Part shown: piece after piece, positions 52,763-64,000 of the stretch
Layout of the letters: every line of letters starts with the position of its first letter
Numbering within the stretch: the first letter of the stretch is position 1
Notes under the pieces: model-generated
The model's input: only the letters and a program-made list of their open reading frames with translations
Databases searched by the model: none
Told to the model about the DNA's origin: nothing
Program-made: the position numbers and the translations under genes
Assembly: GCF_013373865.1 (NCBI RefSeq)
Contig: NC_050471.1
Location: 4,110,501 to 4,174,500, forward strand
DNA length: 64,000 nucleotides
Direction: 5' to 3'
DNA from: Monomorium pharaonis
Taxonomy: Eukaryota > Arthropoda > Insecta > Hymenoptera > Formicidae

Positions 52763-53768
52763 AGAAGAGAGACAGAGAGAGAAGAGAGTAGTAGGGAGAG
52801 AGGGTGAGAGAGAACGAGAGAGTATAAGAAGAGGAAAGCAAAGAGAGCAGAGAGATAGAAGATGAAGAGGCGAGCAGAGCGAGAAGAGAGAAGAGCAGAG
52901 CGATGGAGGAGATATGCAGAACCGTAAGAGCAGCTAGAGAGGCGAGCTCAGAAGAGACGGAGAAGAGAGGAGAGAGAGGAGAGACATAGACGAGACCTTA
53001 GAGAGAGAGGGAGATTAGAGAGAGGAGAGAGGAGGAGGCCGAGAGAGAGTAGAGAGAGAGAGCAGAGCAGAGATAGCGAGTAGTGAAGAGATGAGGAGGA
53101 GGGAGAGAGTAGAGAGCCGTAGGCGGCAGGGCTAGAGGAGGAGAGAGAGAGCGCAGAGAGGAGAGAGAGGGAAGGAGAGGAGAGAAGGATAGAGAGAAGA
53201 GAGAGGGAGCTGAGAGAGGAAGGTAGAAGGTGGAGGGGAGAGAGAGGAGAGAAGAGGGAAAGACGAGGGAGAGGAGTAATGAGATAGAGGAGGATGAGAG
53301 CGCGAGAGGACGAAAGAGAGGAGAGGGAGAGGAGAGACAGAAGAAGAAGAGGAGAGAGATGGAGCGTGAGCGAGACGGAGAATGAAGGAAAGACAGAGAG
53401 AGAAGAGAAGTAGAGGAGAAGCGATGAGAATTGTGAGAGCTGAGAGGAAAGAGACGAGGAGAGAGCGACGAGAGAGAGAGAGGATAGAAGCAGAGAGAAT
53501 TCGGCGATAGAGAAGAAGATAGCGAGAGAGAGGAGCGACGGAGAGAGAGGGAGACGGGGAGAGAGAGTAGAAGAGAGAGAGAAGCCAGAGTAGAGAGAGC
53601 GCGAGAGAGAGAGAGAGAGAGAAGAAGAGAGTGAGAAGAGAGATGAGGAAGAGGAGAGAAGAAGTAGAGACGCAAGGTAGACGTCAAGAGAGTAAGAGAG
53701 CACGAAAGAAGTAGTAGTGAGAGAGAGCTGAGTAAAAGTAGAGAAGAAGAGTAGGAGAGAATGATAGC

Positions 53769-53799
<31 letters not shown>

Positions 53800-54336
53800 A
53801 GAGGGAGAGATTAAGAAGAGTGAGAGAGAGAGAGAGAGGCGAGGGAGAGCGAGAGATCAGAGATAGAGAGAGAAGAGAGTAGAGAGAGACGATAGAGTGA
53901 GGCAGAGGACGAGAGAGAGCGACGAGAGAGCGAGGGAGGGAGAGAGGAGAGGGAGCGGGAGACAGAGAGAGGACGAGAGAGAGAAGAGAGGAGAGAGAGG
54001 AGAGAGGAGCGAGCGAGAGAGAGAGGTTGAGAGAGATCCTCGAGAGAGAGAGGACGAGAAGAGAGAGAGAGAGAGGAGAGCGCGCAGATCGGATAGAGAG
54101 AGATAGAGAGAGCAGCGAGAGAGATCGAGATAGCGCGCTCGGATAGAGGAGAAGAGAGCTAGAGCTTAGCGAGAGCAATGTCTAGAGAGACGTAGAGAGA
54201 GCGCTATCTCTCTCAGGAGTCTCTCGCGTCGATCTCTCTCTCTCATCTTACTCTCATCTTCTCCTCGATTCTCCTCGATCGATCTCTCGCTCTCTCGATT
54301 CTACTATCTCTGATCTCTCTCTCTCCTCTCTCTCTC
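52551..54336. repeat. Degenerate (GA)n tract that flips to (CT)n
   Basis: About 1.65 kb is nearly all purine on the + strand, with isolated C and T, followed from ~54205 by ~130 bases of CT-rich sequence. The junction AGAGAGCGCTATCTCTCT is itself palindromic. Long Leu/Ser- and Arg/Glu-rich frames here are spurious. Possible readings are a decayed GA satellite, a GAGA-factor-type array, or a microsatellite with poor consensus or a foldback read at its right end. Confidence 0.9.
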
Positions 54337-56941
54337 AAATAAAACATCAACTTATTTACACGTATAATAGATACAATATATATATTTATACATATATATA
54401 CACACATTTAGATTGAAACTTGTAGTTTATACAGAAATGTTCTAGAATTATTCTTTTTTAGCAATCAAGTTACAAATTCTATTTTAGACAACAGACATAA
54501 AATTGTAGGTACTATTTTGTTCACTTACCTTAATTATAGATTATATCTAATTATATCTAAAAATCTTCTACTTCAACTAATTGCTAATTCGTGTTCTAAA
54601 TATCTAAATGCTAAATAGTTGTTCTAACGTTAATAAAATTTTCCTTTGATTGCAAAAAAGTCAATCGAATAAGGGTTAATTGCAACATTATAAAACTCAA
54701 GCATCTTCAACAAGTACAAGTTTATTGCTATAATGCCATACGTTTACAGTTACTTCCATAGGTCTCACGATACCAGGCCTCCTTTTTTCTCTTCGGGAGC
54801 AACGCGATGGTGTTCTCTCTCGCATACAAAACAATCGATTAGAAAACCGAATCCTCATTCACAATTATTGGGGGAGGGGGGGAGGGAGGTCGCACCTCTA
54901 TTCAACAAATATTTTACTGAATATATCAAATTATTAATTAAAATATACGACATTTAACAGATTGCGATTATTTTCTATATTTAGAGAATAATTTTTTGCA
55001 TTTTTTAGTTGAAACCTTTATTTGACAGACAAAAAATAACGCGTATAATTATTTTGCAAAATATTAATTATGAACTACCACTGTAAAATTTAAAATCGAT
55101 TATTCTAATCCAACTAATTATATTTTAAATTAAAAATAGTACTTATAATTATTAATTTAAGATTTTTTTACATATTTATAAATTAAACATATCTATATAT
55201 AATTTATATAATTTACAGAAAATGGATAACACATAAAAACGAAATAACATTAAACGATTCATTTTTAATTTTGCATTTGGTTATTCTTAAATCTAAATAA
55301 TAGGTCGATAATCCGATTTAATATATTATTTAAATTTAAATTAAATTTTTATATGTGTTAATTTATTTTTTAATTATTTTTATTATCGTTAATTTATTAA
55401 TTTAATTAAGGAAATTAGTAAAAACGGATATTTAAATTTCTACAAACCGCTATTGTCTCCAAACGTCCGAACATCAATAATAAAGTTTTCTGTATGCCAT
55501 AAAGTATACATGTATAAAGCTCTATACGATTTATATTGCTATAAATAAAAATTGCATGAACACGCAAAACCATCCAATTTGCAAGCATAAATTATGTAGT
55601 TATGTCTAATCTTAATTTGCGATTCAATATGTGACGAAACACGTACGCAAATTAAATTTCACACACACACACACACACGCACGCACGCACGAAAATAATT
55701 ATCATAATATCACTATATACTAATACATATAATATAAATGTCTTAAAAAAAGAGAATGGTTTTAATAATGATTTCTTCGAACAATTTTTATTCAATTTTA
55801 CTGCAAGAATTGTTTTTCCTAGTGTATTTTGTTTTGCAAGATTCGTTTGTCGTAAAACGGACTTGTATTATATTACAACGTCTATGATATCATAAGTAAT
55901 TTGTCTTTTGTTGAAATGCAACATCCGAGTCTGTGTCAAGTCTATCAATCTTCACTTGTTATGACTTATGTGTGTATTAGAAAAGAATTTGCAGATAATT
56001 CTTGCAATTCATGATTAAATGTAATTTTTTTATTGAACAAAATCAGTTGATACAATATATTTGTATAAATCAGATTGATGCAAGAGTTATCATTTAAATA
56101 GTCTGCAACTCTTACATTGTATCGTGAACAAATCGTTTCTCTTTTTTCCACACACGCTTCAATTAACTTTTTTTTTAACTCTGAACGTATGTTTTTGAGG
56201 AAGAAAATTTGAAATTCTTTTTCCAGATGTTGGAAACAATGTCGACTCCATTTCGCATATCTTGCAGATCTGCCTTGTTGACCCAGAGTTCACCAAGATT
56301 TCATTTTTAAAAAGTTTATGTAAATACAAGTTACAAAAATCTCGCATAACTTTCCTCCGTTTTGACGTCATGCTCAAGAGAGCTGACGCATTTTAGATTT
56401 TCTTAAAGAACGTGCTTGTGGCTGCAGGAAGTATGAGCAGGAAATCAGTATATCTGTGTGCGCATATGAAAAGAGATAAACGATTTGCTCATGATGCTCG
56501 TGTACAGTGCCAAGGCTATAAGCTCTTGTCTGGATGTTATATAAATATTCATAACGATAAAAAGAGGCTCATTTTTCATTTATACTGAGAACCCTGCAAT
56601 TTTATCTCTTACGCTACGAAATAAAAATTACAATGTACAAGCAAAATTGGTCGTTTATCGACAAATCCAAGACTATATGATTCAAAATCATATAGTTTAA
56701 CAGATTATGATAAAATTATGGCCGTGATCTCGTACAAATTATTTAATTGCATAAGTTAGACAAAAGGTCAAGAATAAATAAATGGACGTTTTTTTATAAT
56801 AATTTGTATATAAGATAAAAATGGGACATCCCGTAAATGACTCGATCGTTATGTGCGTGGCAATAACGCAGTTAATGCAGTGACAAATACGCAATGTGGA
56901 TATCCCCGACCACTGCAACGTGTTTCTCACTGGTTTTTTCC
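54337..56941. other. AT-rich gene-free DNA
   Basis: Very AT-rich, especially 54960-55450. An (AC)n run with ACGC units is at 55661-55691. A 72-codon minus-strand frame at 56159-56377 has no recognised motif. No supported gene. Confidence 0.5.
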
Positions 56942-56949
56942 TATATAAG
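56942..56949 (+). promoter_or_regulatory. TATA box of the first Kazal gene
   Basis: TATATAAG in CCTATATAAGGAAAC, 159 bases upstream of the ATG at 57108, leaving about 130 bases of leader if transcription starts ~30 bases downstream. Confidence 0.6.
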
Positions 56950-57107
56950 GAAACAAGTCGAAAGACTTGATAAGAGTTGGACGATTCTATAAATCGAAAA
57001 GCATCTCGCTAAAGACCGTCATTTGTTGGTGTTTTGGTTACCATTGAAGACGTTTTTACTTCGCCTTTACTTTTCCTGGATTTGGTTGGACGCGCACAAA
57101 TACAATC

Positions 57108-58057
57108 ATGAAATATATTTTTGCACGTGAGTACGAAATATCTGGAAAAGGATCTTTATCAAGGATCAAATTATAGATCAAATTACATCAGAGCAGATCT
57201 CATTTAAAAAAAACTTGATTGATAAAATTAGATCTGGTCTGATATAATTTCATCTATAATTTGATCGTTTTGATATAATTTGATCTATTTTGATATAAAG
57301 ATTTTTTCTCGAATAACTATTGTGATTAGTTTTTTTAAATACACAAAATACTTAAAAATTTAAACTGCTTTTGTATATTTTTTTAAGTAATATGATATGT
57401 TTGAATTTGAATAATATTTTTCGATGTGTTTTAAAACTTTAAATGTTAAAAAAAAAATTTAAAGAAAGACACTTTTCAAATGCTTCACGATATTTTAAAT
57501 TTTGTTATTTTTGGACTTATCTGCAAATTTACATTAAAATGTGTAAACATTTATCATGACGCATCATTTTGCTCGATAGTTGTACAAGTTTTGACCCTAA
57601 TTTGGTTGGTCGCCTTGGCATTCCCGCAAAGAGACTCGCCGAACAACTTTGGTGATGACTCCATAATATTCGATAATAATGATCTGAGTAGTACCACGCC
57701 GAGTAGCACCACGCAAGGAACAACAAATTGTCCATGTGCCGCAACTAATGAATACAATCCAGTGTGTGGCACCGATAACGTTACTTACTGGAATATGGGA
57801 AGATTTAATTGCGCGAAAAATTGCAATCCACGTAAGTATTACATTAATCCTACATTAATGTTTTATTGTTCTTTTTCTTCATTTTCATATTAATTTTAAA
57901 ATTAGTTGATACATCAACTCTTATAAATTTTCTCTTTTATTTAACTATGTGATTTTGATGAATGTGTTATCTAATAACATTTATAATATTTCTTTAAGGA
58001 CTTGAGATAAGAGTAATCAGAGCTTGCGAACCATATATCGTACAAAGTAGTAGTTGA
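57108..58057 (+). CDS. Secreted Kazal-type protease-inhibitor-like protein 1 (three exons)
   Basis: Exons 57108-57126, 57589-57831 and 57999-58057 join in frame (phase 1 junctions) to 106 residues. The signal peptide MKYIFALLTLIWLVALAF is split by intron 1 after six codons. A mature acidic, Asn-rich stretch and a Ser/Thr linker (STTPSSTTQGTT) lead into one Kazal domain with the six-cysteine order: CPC, EYNPVCGTDNVTYWN, NCAKNC, then RAC. Kazal domains block serine proteases by presenting a loop after the second cysteine. Here that loop (CAATNEYNPVC) lacks Arg or Lys at the usual contact positions, so trypsin inhibition is unlikely by inference. The segment before the last cysteine (PRLEIRVIRAC) departs from the usual YxGxC ending seen in its neighbour. 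Such genes act in haemolymph, gut, saliva or venom; tissue cannot be told. Confidence 0.88.
57155..57277. repeat. Inverted repeat inside intron 1 of the first Kazal gene
   Basis: 57155-57200 and 57230-57277 are imperfect reverse complements sharing GATCAAATTATAGAT, TCAGA and AGATCT blocks, with a ~29-base spacer. Likely a small foldback insertion close to the donor at 57127. Confidence 0.75.
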
Positions 58058-58124
58058 ATATGGAACCATCATATGACCTGCCATCACTTTTATATGACTG
58101 ATAAATACAACATAGGTAAAGATG

Positions 58125-58130
58125 AATAAA
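58125..58130 (+). terminator. Poly(A) signal of the first Kazal gene
   Basis: AATAAA 68 bases after the stop codon. Confidence 0.55.
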
Positions 58131-59215
58131 AATTTGATAAAATTTTATCAATGTTAATAAAATAGTAGAATAATTTATTTTATTTTATTTTATTATCTTT
58201 TATCTTTTTATATAATAATAAAATCGGTGCTTTTTAAATGTTACAGACATACGTGTACTTGCAGAAATTGCTGATACGTGAAATAATGTGCTGATTGCAA
58301 ACTATTAATTCCTAATCATAGACATATCGTGTATTCCATGTGTTATTAATATTGAATGTATTACTATCTTTAAATAATTTTATATAAAAACGGTGAATAT
58401 TTATATATGTAATATAATTATACCAAATTATATATTACATTATACATTAAATTATATTTCTGCTGTAATTATATTAAATTAAAATTTAACGTCCTCCTAA
58501 TAATTAATTAAGAATTAACTTATAGTGTAATATAAATAGTACTTCTATTTTCAAATTATCGCTGCTATTAATTAATTATTAATTATAACAATGTCTATAT
58601 ACACACCAAGCCATCACTGGAGCTATTATAAAAGTGATGCAACTATAAAATAATAACTTGCCCGATAGGATACTATTAACATTCTTGTGTGACTTGTAAG
58701 AATGCTTATTCGTGGGAACAAGACAATCTGATAAGTAATGATGAATTTTTTGAAAGGCCTTAAAAAGAAGGATCCTGAGATTTTGTTTGGACGACTTGAA
58801 TGATTCATGTACTGATAATTTTTGTATTCATAATATTTTGACATTATTAATATATTTTCATAATTTTTTGTTAGCAAAAAATTTAAATAACATATTAAAT
58901 AAATGTTCTTTAAATTTTAAAATTTTTTAAATATATCGATTTTAATATTTTTTAAATCTCTTTTAGGTAAATATGTAGCATAACATAATTTATACTTTAC
59001 TTTTAAAAAAGTATATACTAAATATGAGATCAAAAATTTATGAGATCACTTTATAAAATTACAGGAAATTCTGAGGAAAAAGTGTACTACATATTTACCA
59101 TCACTTATACTTATGCACGTTGTGAGTAAAATTGCTTGGCAACCGGTTCTATAAGAGGAGGCACAACTGATGCTACCAATCAGTAGCTCGTCGAACTTCT
59201 GTAAATCCTCTCGTG
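58131..59215. other. Spacer between the two Kazal genes
   Basis: AT-rich sequence with no supported exon. The last ~60 bases before the TATA box are less AT-rich and are likely proximal promoter. Confidence 0.5.
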
Positions 59216-59223
59216 TATATAAG
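59216..59223 (+). promoter_or_regulatory. TATA box of the second Kazal gene
   Basis: TATATAAG in CGTGTATATAAGACATC, 63 bases upstream of the ATG at 59279. This predicts a short leader of about 30 bases. The octamer is identical to that of the first Kazal gene. Confidence 0.65.
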
Positions 59224-59278
59224 ACATCATACATCGATAGAGCAAGAAGCTCGGTTTCTTCTATCAAAATTTATCAAA

Positions 59279-60608
59279 ATGTTGTTTTATTTATTACTAA
59301 GTAAGAAAAAACTGTTATAAACACTTCGTGCATAACACGAAGTTATTCTCATGCCTAAATTTAAATATACTGTATCTGAATTGTATTGAATAATTGTTGC
59401 AGTTACTACATCGCCATTTCTCATCACCGCACAAGTAAGTAAACATCTTTTTACACGACACGTCATAAAATTTTCCATACATTTTTTGTATTTGTTGAAA
59501 ATAATATTTGTTTAAAAAAAAATAAGACTGAAGTATAATATGTATCGTAGAATTTGAATGAACCTGTGGAGAGGACTCAAGTAGATGATTTCATTTTTGA
59601 TGGTCCAGTAGCTTCTGAACAATCTAGTGGACAGCAAAGAATTACTTCAACGACTACTGCTACTTCTATTCCTCTGCCTGATGACCAATACAATGCATGC
59701 GTGATAAACTGCCCAGTAATTATAAGTTTTTTATTACTAAAATAAACATAACTTTATTTAAAACTAACGTTTTATTTCCAAGAGAAAAAGAGAGAGGGGG
59801 GCAGAGAAAATATTGTTTTATATTTTATATTTTTAAAAAATAATTTTAACAATAAATCTACAATGGTATTCTTATCATAGGTGACACCCGAATATAATCC
59901 TGTTTGCGGTACAGACAATGTTGATTACACCAATCCTGGATTATTATCTTGTGCTGCACGTTGTGGAAAAGGTGAAGTAGTTCAAAAAAACTTTATTGTA
60001 TTTATAACAGATGTATTTATTTTACTCCATGAAAGATATCTATGGTAACAACATAAAACGAGCTTTCTAGCAGAATGACAGAAATAATTTCAACAAAATT
60101 TTCTTTGTTTAACGCTAGTACAATTGATTTGGCTAATTTTTAGCCAATTACAAGACACGCAAATTACTTTATCTTTATCTTCTATTTTTTTAATTTATCT
60201 TTATTATTATTATTGTTTAGAGTAAATATTTGTATTTATGTAGCAAATCTAAATGCAAATTAGATACAAAAAAACTAAACTTAGATAAGAAATTTTTTCT
60301 TTTTTTATTACACAAGATTGAAAAAATAATTTTCCTGAATTCTAAATTTTCATTTTAGCGTTAATGGATTTTGTAATATATTTTGTCAAGCATATAACTA
60401 TACATTTAACAATCTTTGCCATATAAAATATATAAAATGATAAAAAATTCTTATACATATACATATATACTTATACATATATGTATAACTACACAGTATA
60501 AGGCAGTGCAATTGTGAACTCATTAAAATGCTTAATACGCAATACTTTATATTTACAGAAGTGGCATTAAATTATTATGGACGTTGCTCAACAAGTAGAA
60601 CTGGATAA
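59279..60608 (+). CDS. Secreted Kazal-type protease-inhibitor-like protein 2 (five exons)
   Basis: Exons 59279-59300, 59403-59434, 59551-59715, 59881-59971 and 60559-60608 join in frame with GT-AG junctions to 119 residues. The signal peptide is MLFYLLLITTSPFLITAQ. An acidic mature stretch (VDDFIFDGPVASEQ) and a Thr-rich linker (STTTATSIPLPDD) precede one Kazal domain: ACVINCPVTPEYNPVCGTDN, then DYTNPG, LLSCAARCGKE and the canonical YYGRC end. The probable contact residues are PVTPEY, again without a basic residue, so a non-trypsin target is likely by inference. Like its neighbour it has a phase-1 intron after about seven codons and one just after the fifth cysteine, indicating common descent. 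It carries two additional introns. Confidence 0.9.
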
Positions 60609-60716
60609 CTTACAAATTTTATTATACAATATAATTCATGGTAATATAAATGTTTTATGAAATTTTGTGAATTTATATGAATGTTTTAATAATGAAAGAC
60701 TGGCAAACGTAAGAAA

Positions 60717-60722
60717 AATAAA
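60717..60722 (+). terminator. Poly(A) signal of the second Kazal gene
   Basis: AATAAA about 110 bases after the TAA. Confidence 0.5.
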
Positions 60723-61208
60723 CATATTTACATATCGCAATGTATAATATGTAATACGTTCAACAAATATTCATTTGCTCTTATGCGAGAATAATAATTT
60801 ATTGACTTAATTTTCACTTTAGTCTTTATAACTTAAATGTGGTTTTAGAATTAATATTACTAACATCAAACGAATTATACAAATAAATTTTATAGTATTT
60901 ATAAACATGCTATAAAATCCATTTGTGAATATAGACATACACATATCAAATTAATGCAAAAAAATCATTTCTTTTCAAATAAAATTACTGACTTGAATTT
61001 CTTAAAAAACAAATTGATAAAATTATTCCCTATTATATAAATAAAATATATGCAAAAACAAGAGTAATTAATTTAAAATTTTATGACTTAAAAATTATAT
61101 TATGAGAGTAAAACATTTTTTCAACCTTATTTAAGACATTTTACATCAATTTATATATAATACCTAAATTGTTTTCACATCTGGAAAATCGAAGAAGAGA
61201 ATCTATAA
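60723..61208. other. Intergenic DNA and 3' UTR of the ZP gene
   Basis: AT-rich DNA between the convergent Kazal 2 and ZP genes. The right part is the minus-strand 3' UTR; TTTATT at 60798-60803 is a possible minus-strand poly(A) signal. Confidence 0.45.
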
Positions 61209-64000
61209 TCATCCGATCGAGGAATCGTTTCGGTCGGCCCATCTGACTCTACGTGCGATTTCGAAGTTTCCTCCGTGAATCCCATAAAGATGTCTCGCTA
61301 ATATCTCAGCTCTGTCTTCTTCGGCCTCTACGGCCATTCTTCTGTAACGACGAACTGCTATAATGCAACCGGCGGTGAGTACAATCTGGATTATTAACCA
61401 AAATATTAAAAGACCTAGGGCTAGACTCGCGTCCACGCAGAAGAGGCTATCTGCAGATTCTGGAAAAAAAAATTTGTATAACTCTATTATTTCTGTAATG
61501 TCATCGTGTGTGGGATTTAAAAACATAAAATTGAATCTTTAAAATCGAAGTTCCTGACGCTTGCGATGTTAAACTCACTTCCACCGGTGATCAAAAGCGT
61601 ATCAGGATTTTCTCTGGATAAATGGCCCGCCGTTACCACTGGACTTTGAACGACGATAGATAGTTGTAACGGTAATTCCGCGGGCGTGAGGTTTCTGTAA
61701 ATTTCTGTTACCTCAGCAGTGACCTGCGGCTCCTCGATCGATCGTCGCCTCCTGCCGTACGAGGGCTGTCCTCCTCTGCACATGGCCTTCAAAAAAATTG
61801 TAAATTCCTCAAATATGCTAAATTAATTTTTACTTATTTAAGAATTATCATTGATATGTGTGTGTTCTTTTGTGTAAAAATATTGATATTTTAATATTAA
61901 TTCTATAAAACCATCACGGTTTAAGAAACTTAAAAATCATAATAGTAAATCATAATTTTTGAAAAAATAAAAGATTTACTTACCGGTTCACATTCCTCGA
62001 TACAAAATCTAACGATGACGTTGAATCGGACAATTTGACTGTCGGGAAATTTGAAGGCAGTAAATATTGAGATCAAAGAACGATTATCGATCGGATCCTT
62101 CAATAGCGCAGGAAAGGTTGCCGGATCCGTCGGACATCCAATTTCGTCGAGAAGAAGGTACGAGGATTCTCCAGATGCGCTACTAGCTACAAGGTGACCA
62201 GCTGCGATATCATAAGTTCCTGTCAAACGGAGAAATTAAATTATTTTTCTCCGAGATAAAATATATATTTCATGCAGCTAAAGATAAACTCGTCAAAAGT
62301 ACATTTCAAATATTTTTTTAATAAAAAAATGATTAATTAACATTAAGAAGAATTCCAATGTGATGGAAGATAATTTTTCTGGAAACATCTTATGTTGCAT
62401 AAAAACTACTCACCGTTCACGGGATGGATTTCAATTCTGAGTGTTAATTTCTGTCCCAATTGGGTAACGACAGCGTTTGTATTGTCTTCGTTGAGAATCC
62501 TCATCGTTACCACTGGCGCCTCGGACGATACGTTCACTACAATTGACCCAACCGGCGGTACGCCTGCGCTACAAAAGAATAACCAGAGCCGGAATATCGG
62601 GGACGCTTGTCACAGTATCAGGACAATTTTGCATCAGGCGGAAAATTATATTATGGAGTGAACCTTTCACTCTTTTCAAAAAAACCACGAGCCTATACAA
62701 AGAAACGCTAGACTTACTTTGGATCGACAAAAGAGAAATTGGAATGAATGGTCACGTTTCTCGGTTCCGGAAGACCGGTCTCATCTAAGGAGCATCCGAT
62801 TCTCGCCGATTGATCTCCCAATCGCTGGATGATTGGATTGTACTGTATCACAACGGTGGCCCAAACAAACGTGTGCGTCCTATAAAAATGAGATCCAGTA
62901 CCTTAGTGAAATTGATAATTTTTCGTTTCATCGAGATTTATTCAAAATTAATCGACACGATTAGATGACTTTGAGATCAAGTACCGATTTTCCTTGTCGA
63001 TGGAAAACGCAGGTTTAAGACCGCACGCAATGATGGGCTTGTCGATCTGCTCTTTTTTTGGCAGCGGCAATTTTAATATTGTCACGTTGTTGCCAACGCC
63101 ATTAACGCTACAGGTATTGTCTTCGTAACCACTCGCGTACATCCGCCCTACGAAGGGCTCCGCAGTGGTCAGTATGATAGTCATGGTTGATTCGCTGCAC
63201 TCTACTTTTACTGTGAAACAAAGCAGTGCAGTCAATATGGAAAATGTTGGGCAATGAAACTTGTAGACTTTAATCAGTAAACTGCGACCGTGTGTGTTAT
63301 ATAAAATAAATAAATACAGTTACTGGAAAGGCGAGATCTCATGTCTAATAACGATTTTTGTGAATTTTATATGTTCTGCCTCTACGCTTTTTTTTTTTAA
63401 CGCGTTGATTACTATTTGATTTTAAAATGTAGTTCTATGGTCAAAACTTGTTAAACTATCCATGCATTGCAAATCGTACGATCTATACAAGGCTCCTGTT
63501 CCTTGTAGATTACGTTAGGTCTGGCCACCAACGAGCTGACTCCAAGACCGATTGTGGTGTCGGAGTGTAGCAGGCAGAGCGACCTGTTCTCCGAATAATC
63601 GACAGTATAGGCTCTGCATATGAAACCATCTGCACTGCGGTCACACCTCTCCTCGCACTAAAAGAGAATCAATCTCGAGTGACAGAGTGAATTGGCTCTC
63701 GTGCCCACAAGAACGACAAGGGATATAAAGGATACCTGCTTTATGTCCAGTCCCGGTAACGCTATGTCCGAATATGGCAACGACACGTTTCGAAATTCTG
63801 CGTAGGAACAATAGCTCTTCTTCGCTGCATCACAGGACACACGAGTTAAAATTCAGTGCAGTTTCACTTACAGAAGGGTAGGTCGGTTTATCGACTTACT
63901 TATGTTATGGCACTGATCCTGCAAATACTCGTCGCGATACATCGACGATCTGTAGGCTTGCGGTCTGGTTCCCCTTTCGAGCTTCGATAACGAACACGTG
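61209..64000 (-). CDS. PAN/Apple and ZP domain transmembrane protein (3' nine exons; 5' end outside the window)
   Basis: Minus-strand exons, in transcript order: 64000-63900 (partial), 63824-63736, 63657-63480, 63210-62985, 62879-62718, 62568-62414, 62219-61984, 61786-61579, 61459-61209. All junctions are GT-AG and in frame; 534 residues are visible. Order: the end of one PAN/Apple domain (YRDEYLQDQCHN); another (CSYAEF, QCEERCDRSADGFICRAYTV, SLCLLHSDT); a ZP domain from VECSESTMTIILTTAEPFVG through QYNPIIQRLGD, ARIGCSLDE and FCIEECEP; a furin-type RRRRS site; one membrane helix (ALGLLIFWLIIQIVLTAGC); and a ~45-residue cytosolic tail. ZP proteins polymerise into apical extracellular matrix after furin cleavage. 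The PAN+ZP design fits the insect nompA / trynity / neyo / nyobe / morpheyus group, which shapes cuticle or sensory caps. Which member cannot be told from this part. Confidence 0.94.

Noticed and set aside
52948..53703. A 251-codon minus-strand open frame rich in Leu and Ser, and overlapping long frames
   Set aside because: A by-product of the GA/CT tract, which lacks stop codons in most frames; no real protein features.
56159..56377. A 72-codon minus-strand frame with MTSKRRKVMRDF and a KICEMES stretch
   Set aside because: No recognised domain, no splice evidence, AT-rich context; insufficient support.

Overview
The window looks like nuclear DNA from an insect, probably a hymenopteran and perhaps an ant. 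This rests on spliced genes with large AT-rich introns, CpG-dense islands at 5' ends, many microsatellites and the gene families present. The species assignment is inference. No bacterial, viral or CRISPR features were seen.

Layout. (1) 1-3.5 kb: the last two coding exons of a TspanC8-type tetraspanin (+ strand). (2) 3.5-19.2 kb: about 15 kb with no convincing exon, holding diverged repeats. (3) 19.2-28.9 kb: one 4.6 kb sequence written twice around a 500-N gap. The copies end exactly at the gap, so this is almost certainly two overlapping contig ends left unmerged, not a biological duplication. Each copy carries the promoter island and signal-peptide exon of the next gene. (4) 26.9-40.35 kb: a small single-pass membrane protein with two PPxY motifs. 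It has a ~13 kb intron containing a foldback element, tandem repeats and a phase-compatible candidate extra exon with a polyglycine tract. (5) 40.4-45.7 kb: non-coding, with two strong hairpins and two CpG-rich islands. (6) 46.0-49.3 kb: PDCD10/CCM3 (+) and ARPC5 (-), complete and convergent. ARPC5 intron 1 has the hallmarks of a U12 (minor spliceosome) intron. (7) 49.7-51.3 kb: a ~1.1 kb inverted duplication in the CpG-rich DNA upstream of ARPC5, followed by a candidate 5' UTR exon whose ATG abuts a splice donor. (8) 52.55-54.34 kb: a degenerate GA tract that flips to CT at its right end. (9) 57-60.7 kb: two tandem secreted Kazal-type inhibitor genes, each with a TATA box. (10) 61.2-64 kb: the 3' part of a PAN/Apple-plus-ZP apical matrix protein (- strand) that runs off the window.

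The genes do not form one pathway. PDCD10 (STRIPAK/GCKIII scaffold) and ARPC5 (Arp2/3 complex) are conserved housekeeping genes. The tetraspanin, PPxY protein, Kazal inhibitors and ZP protein are membrane or secreted products. The most unusual material is the set of foldback loci (43.0, 43.7-44.2, 49.7-50.8, 33.4-34.05, 51.5 and 57.2 kb), some of which could be hairpin-RNA sources, the U12-type intron, and the false duplication, which would mislead gene prediction.
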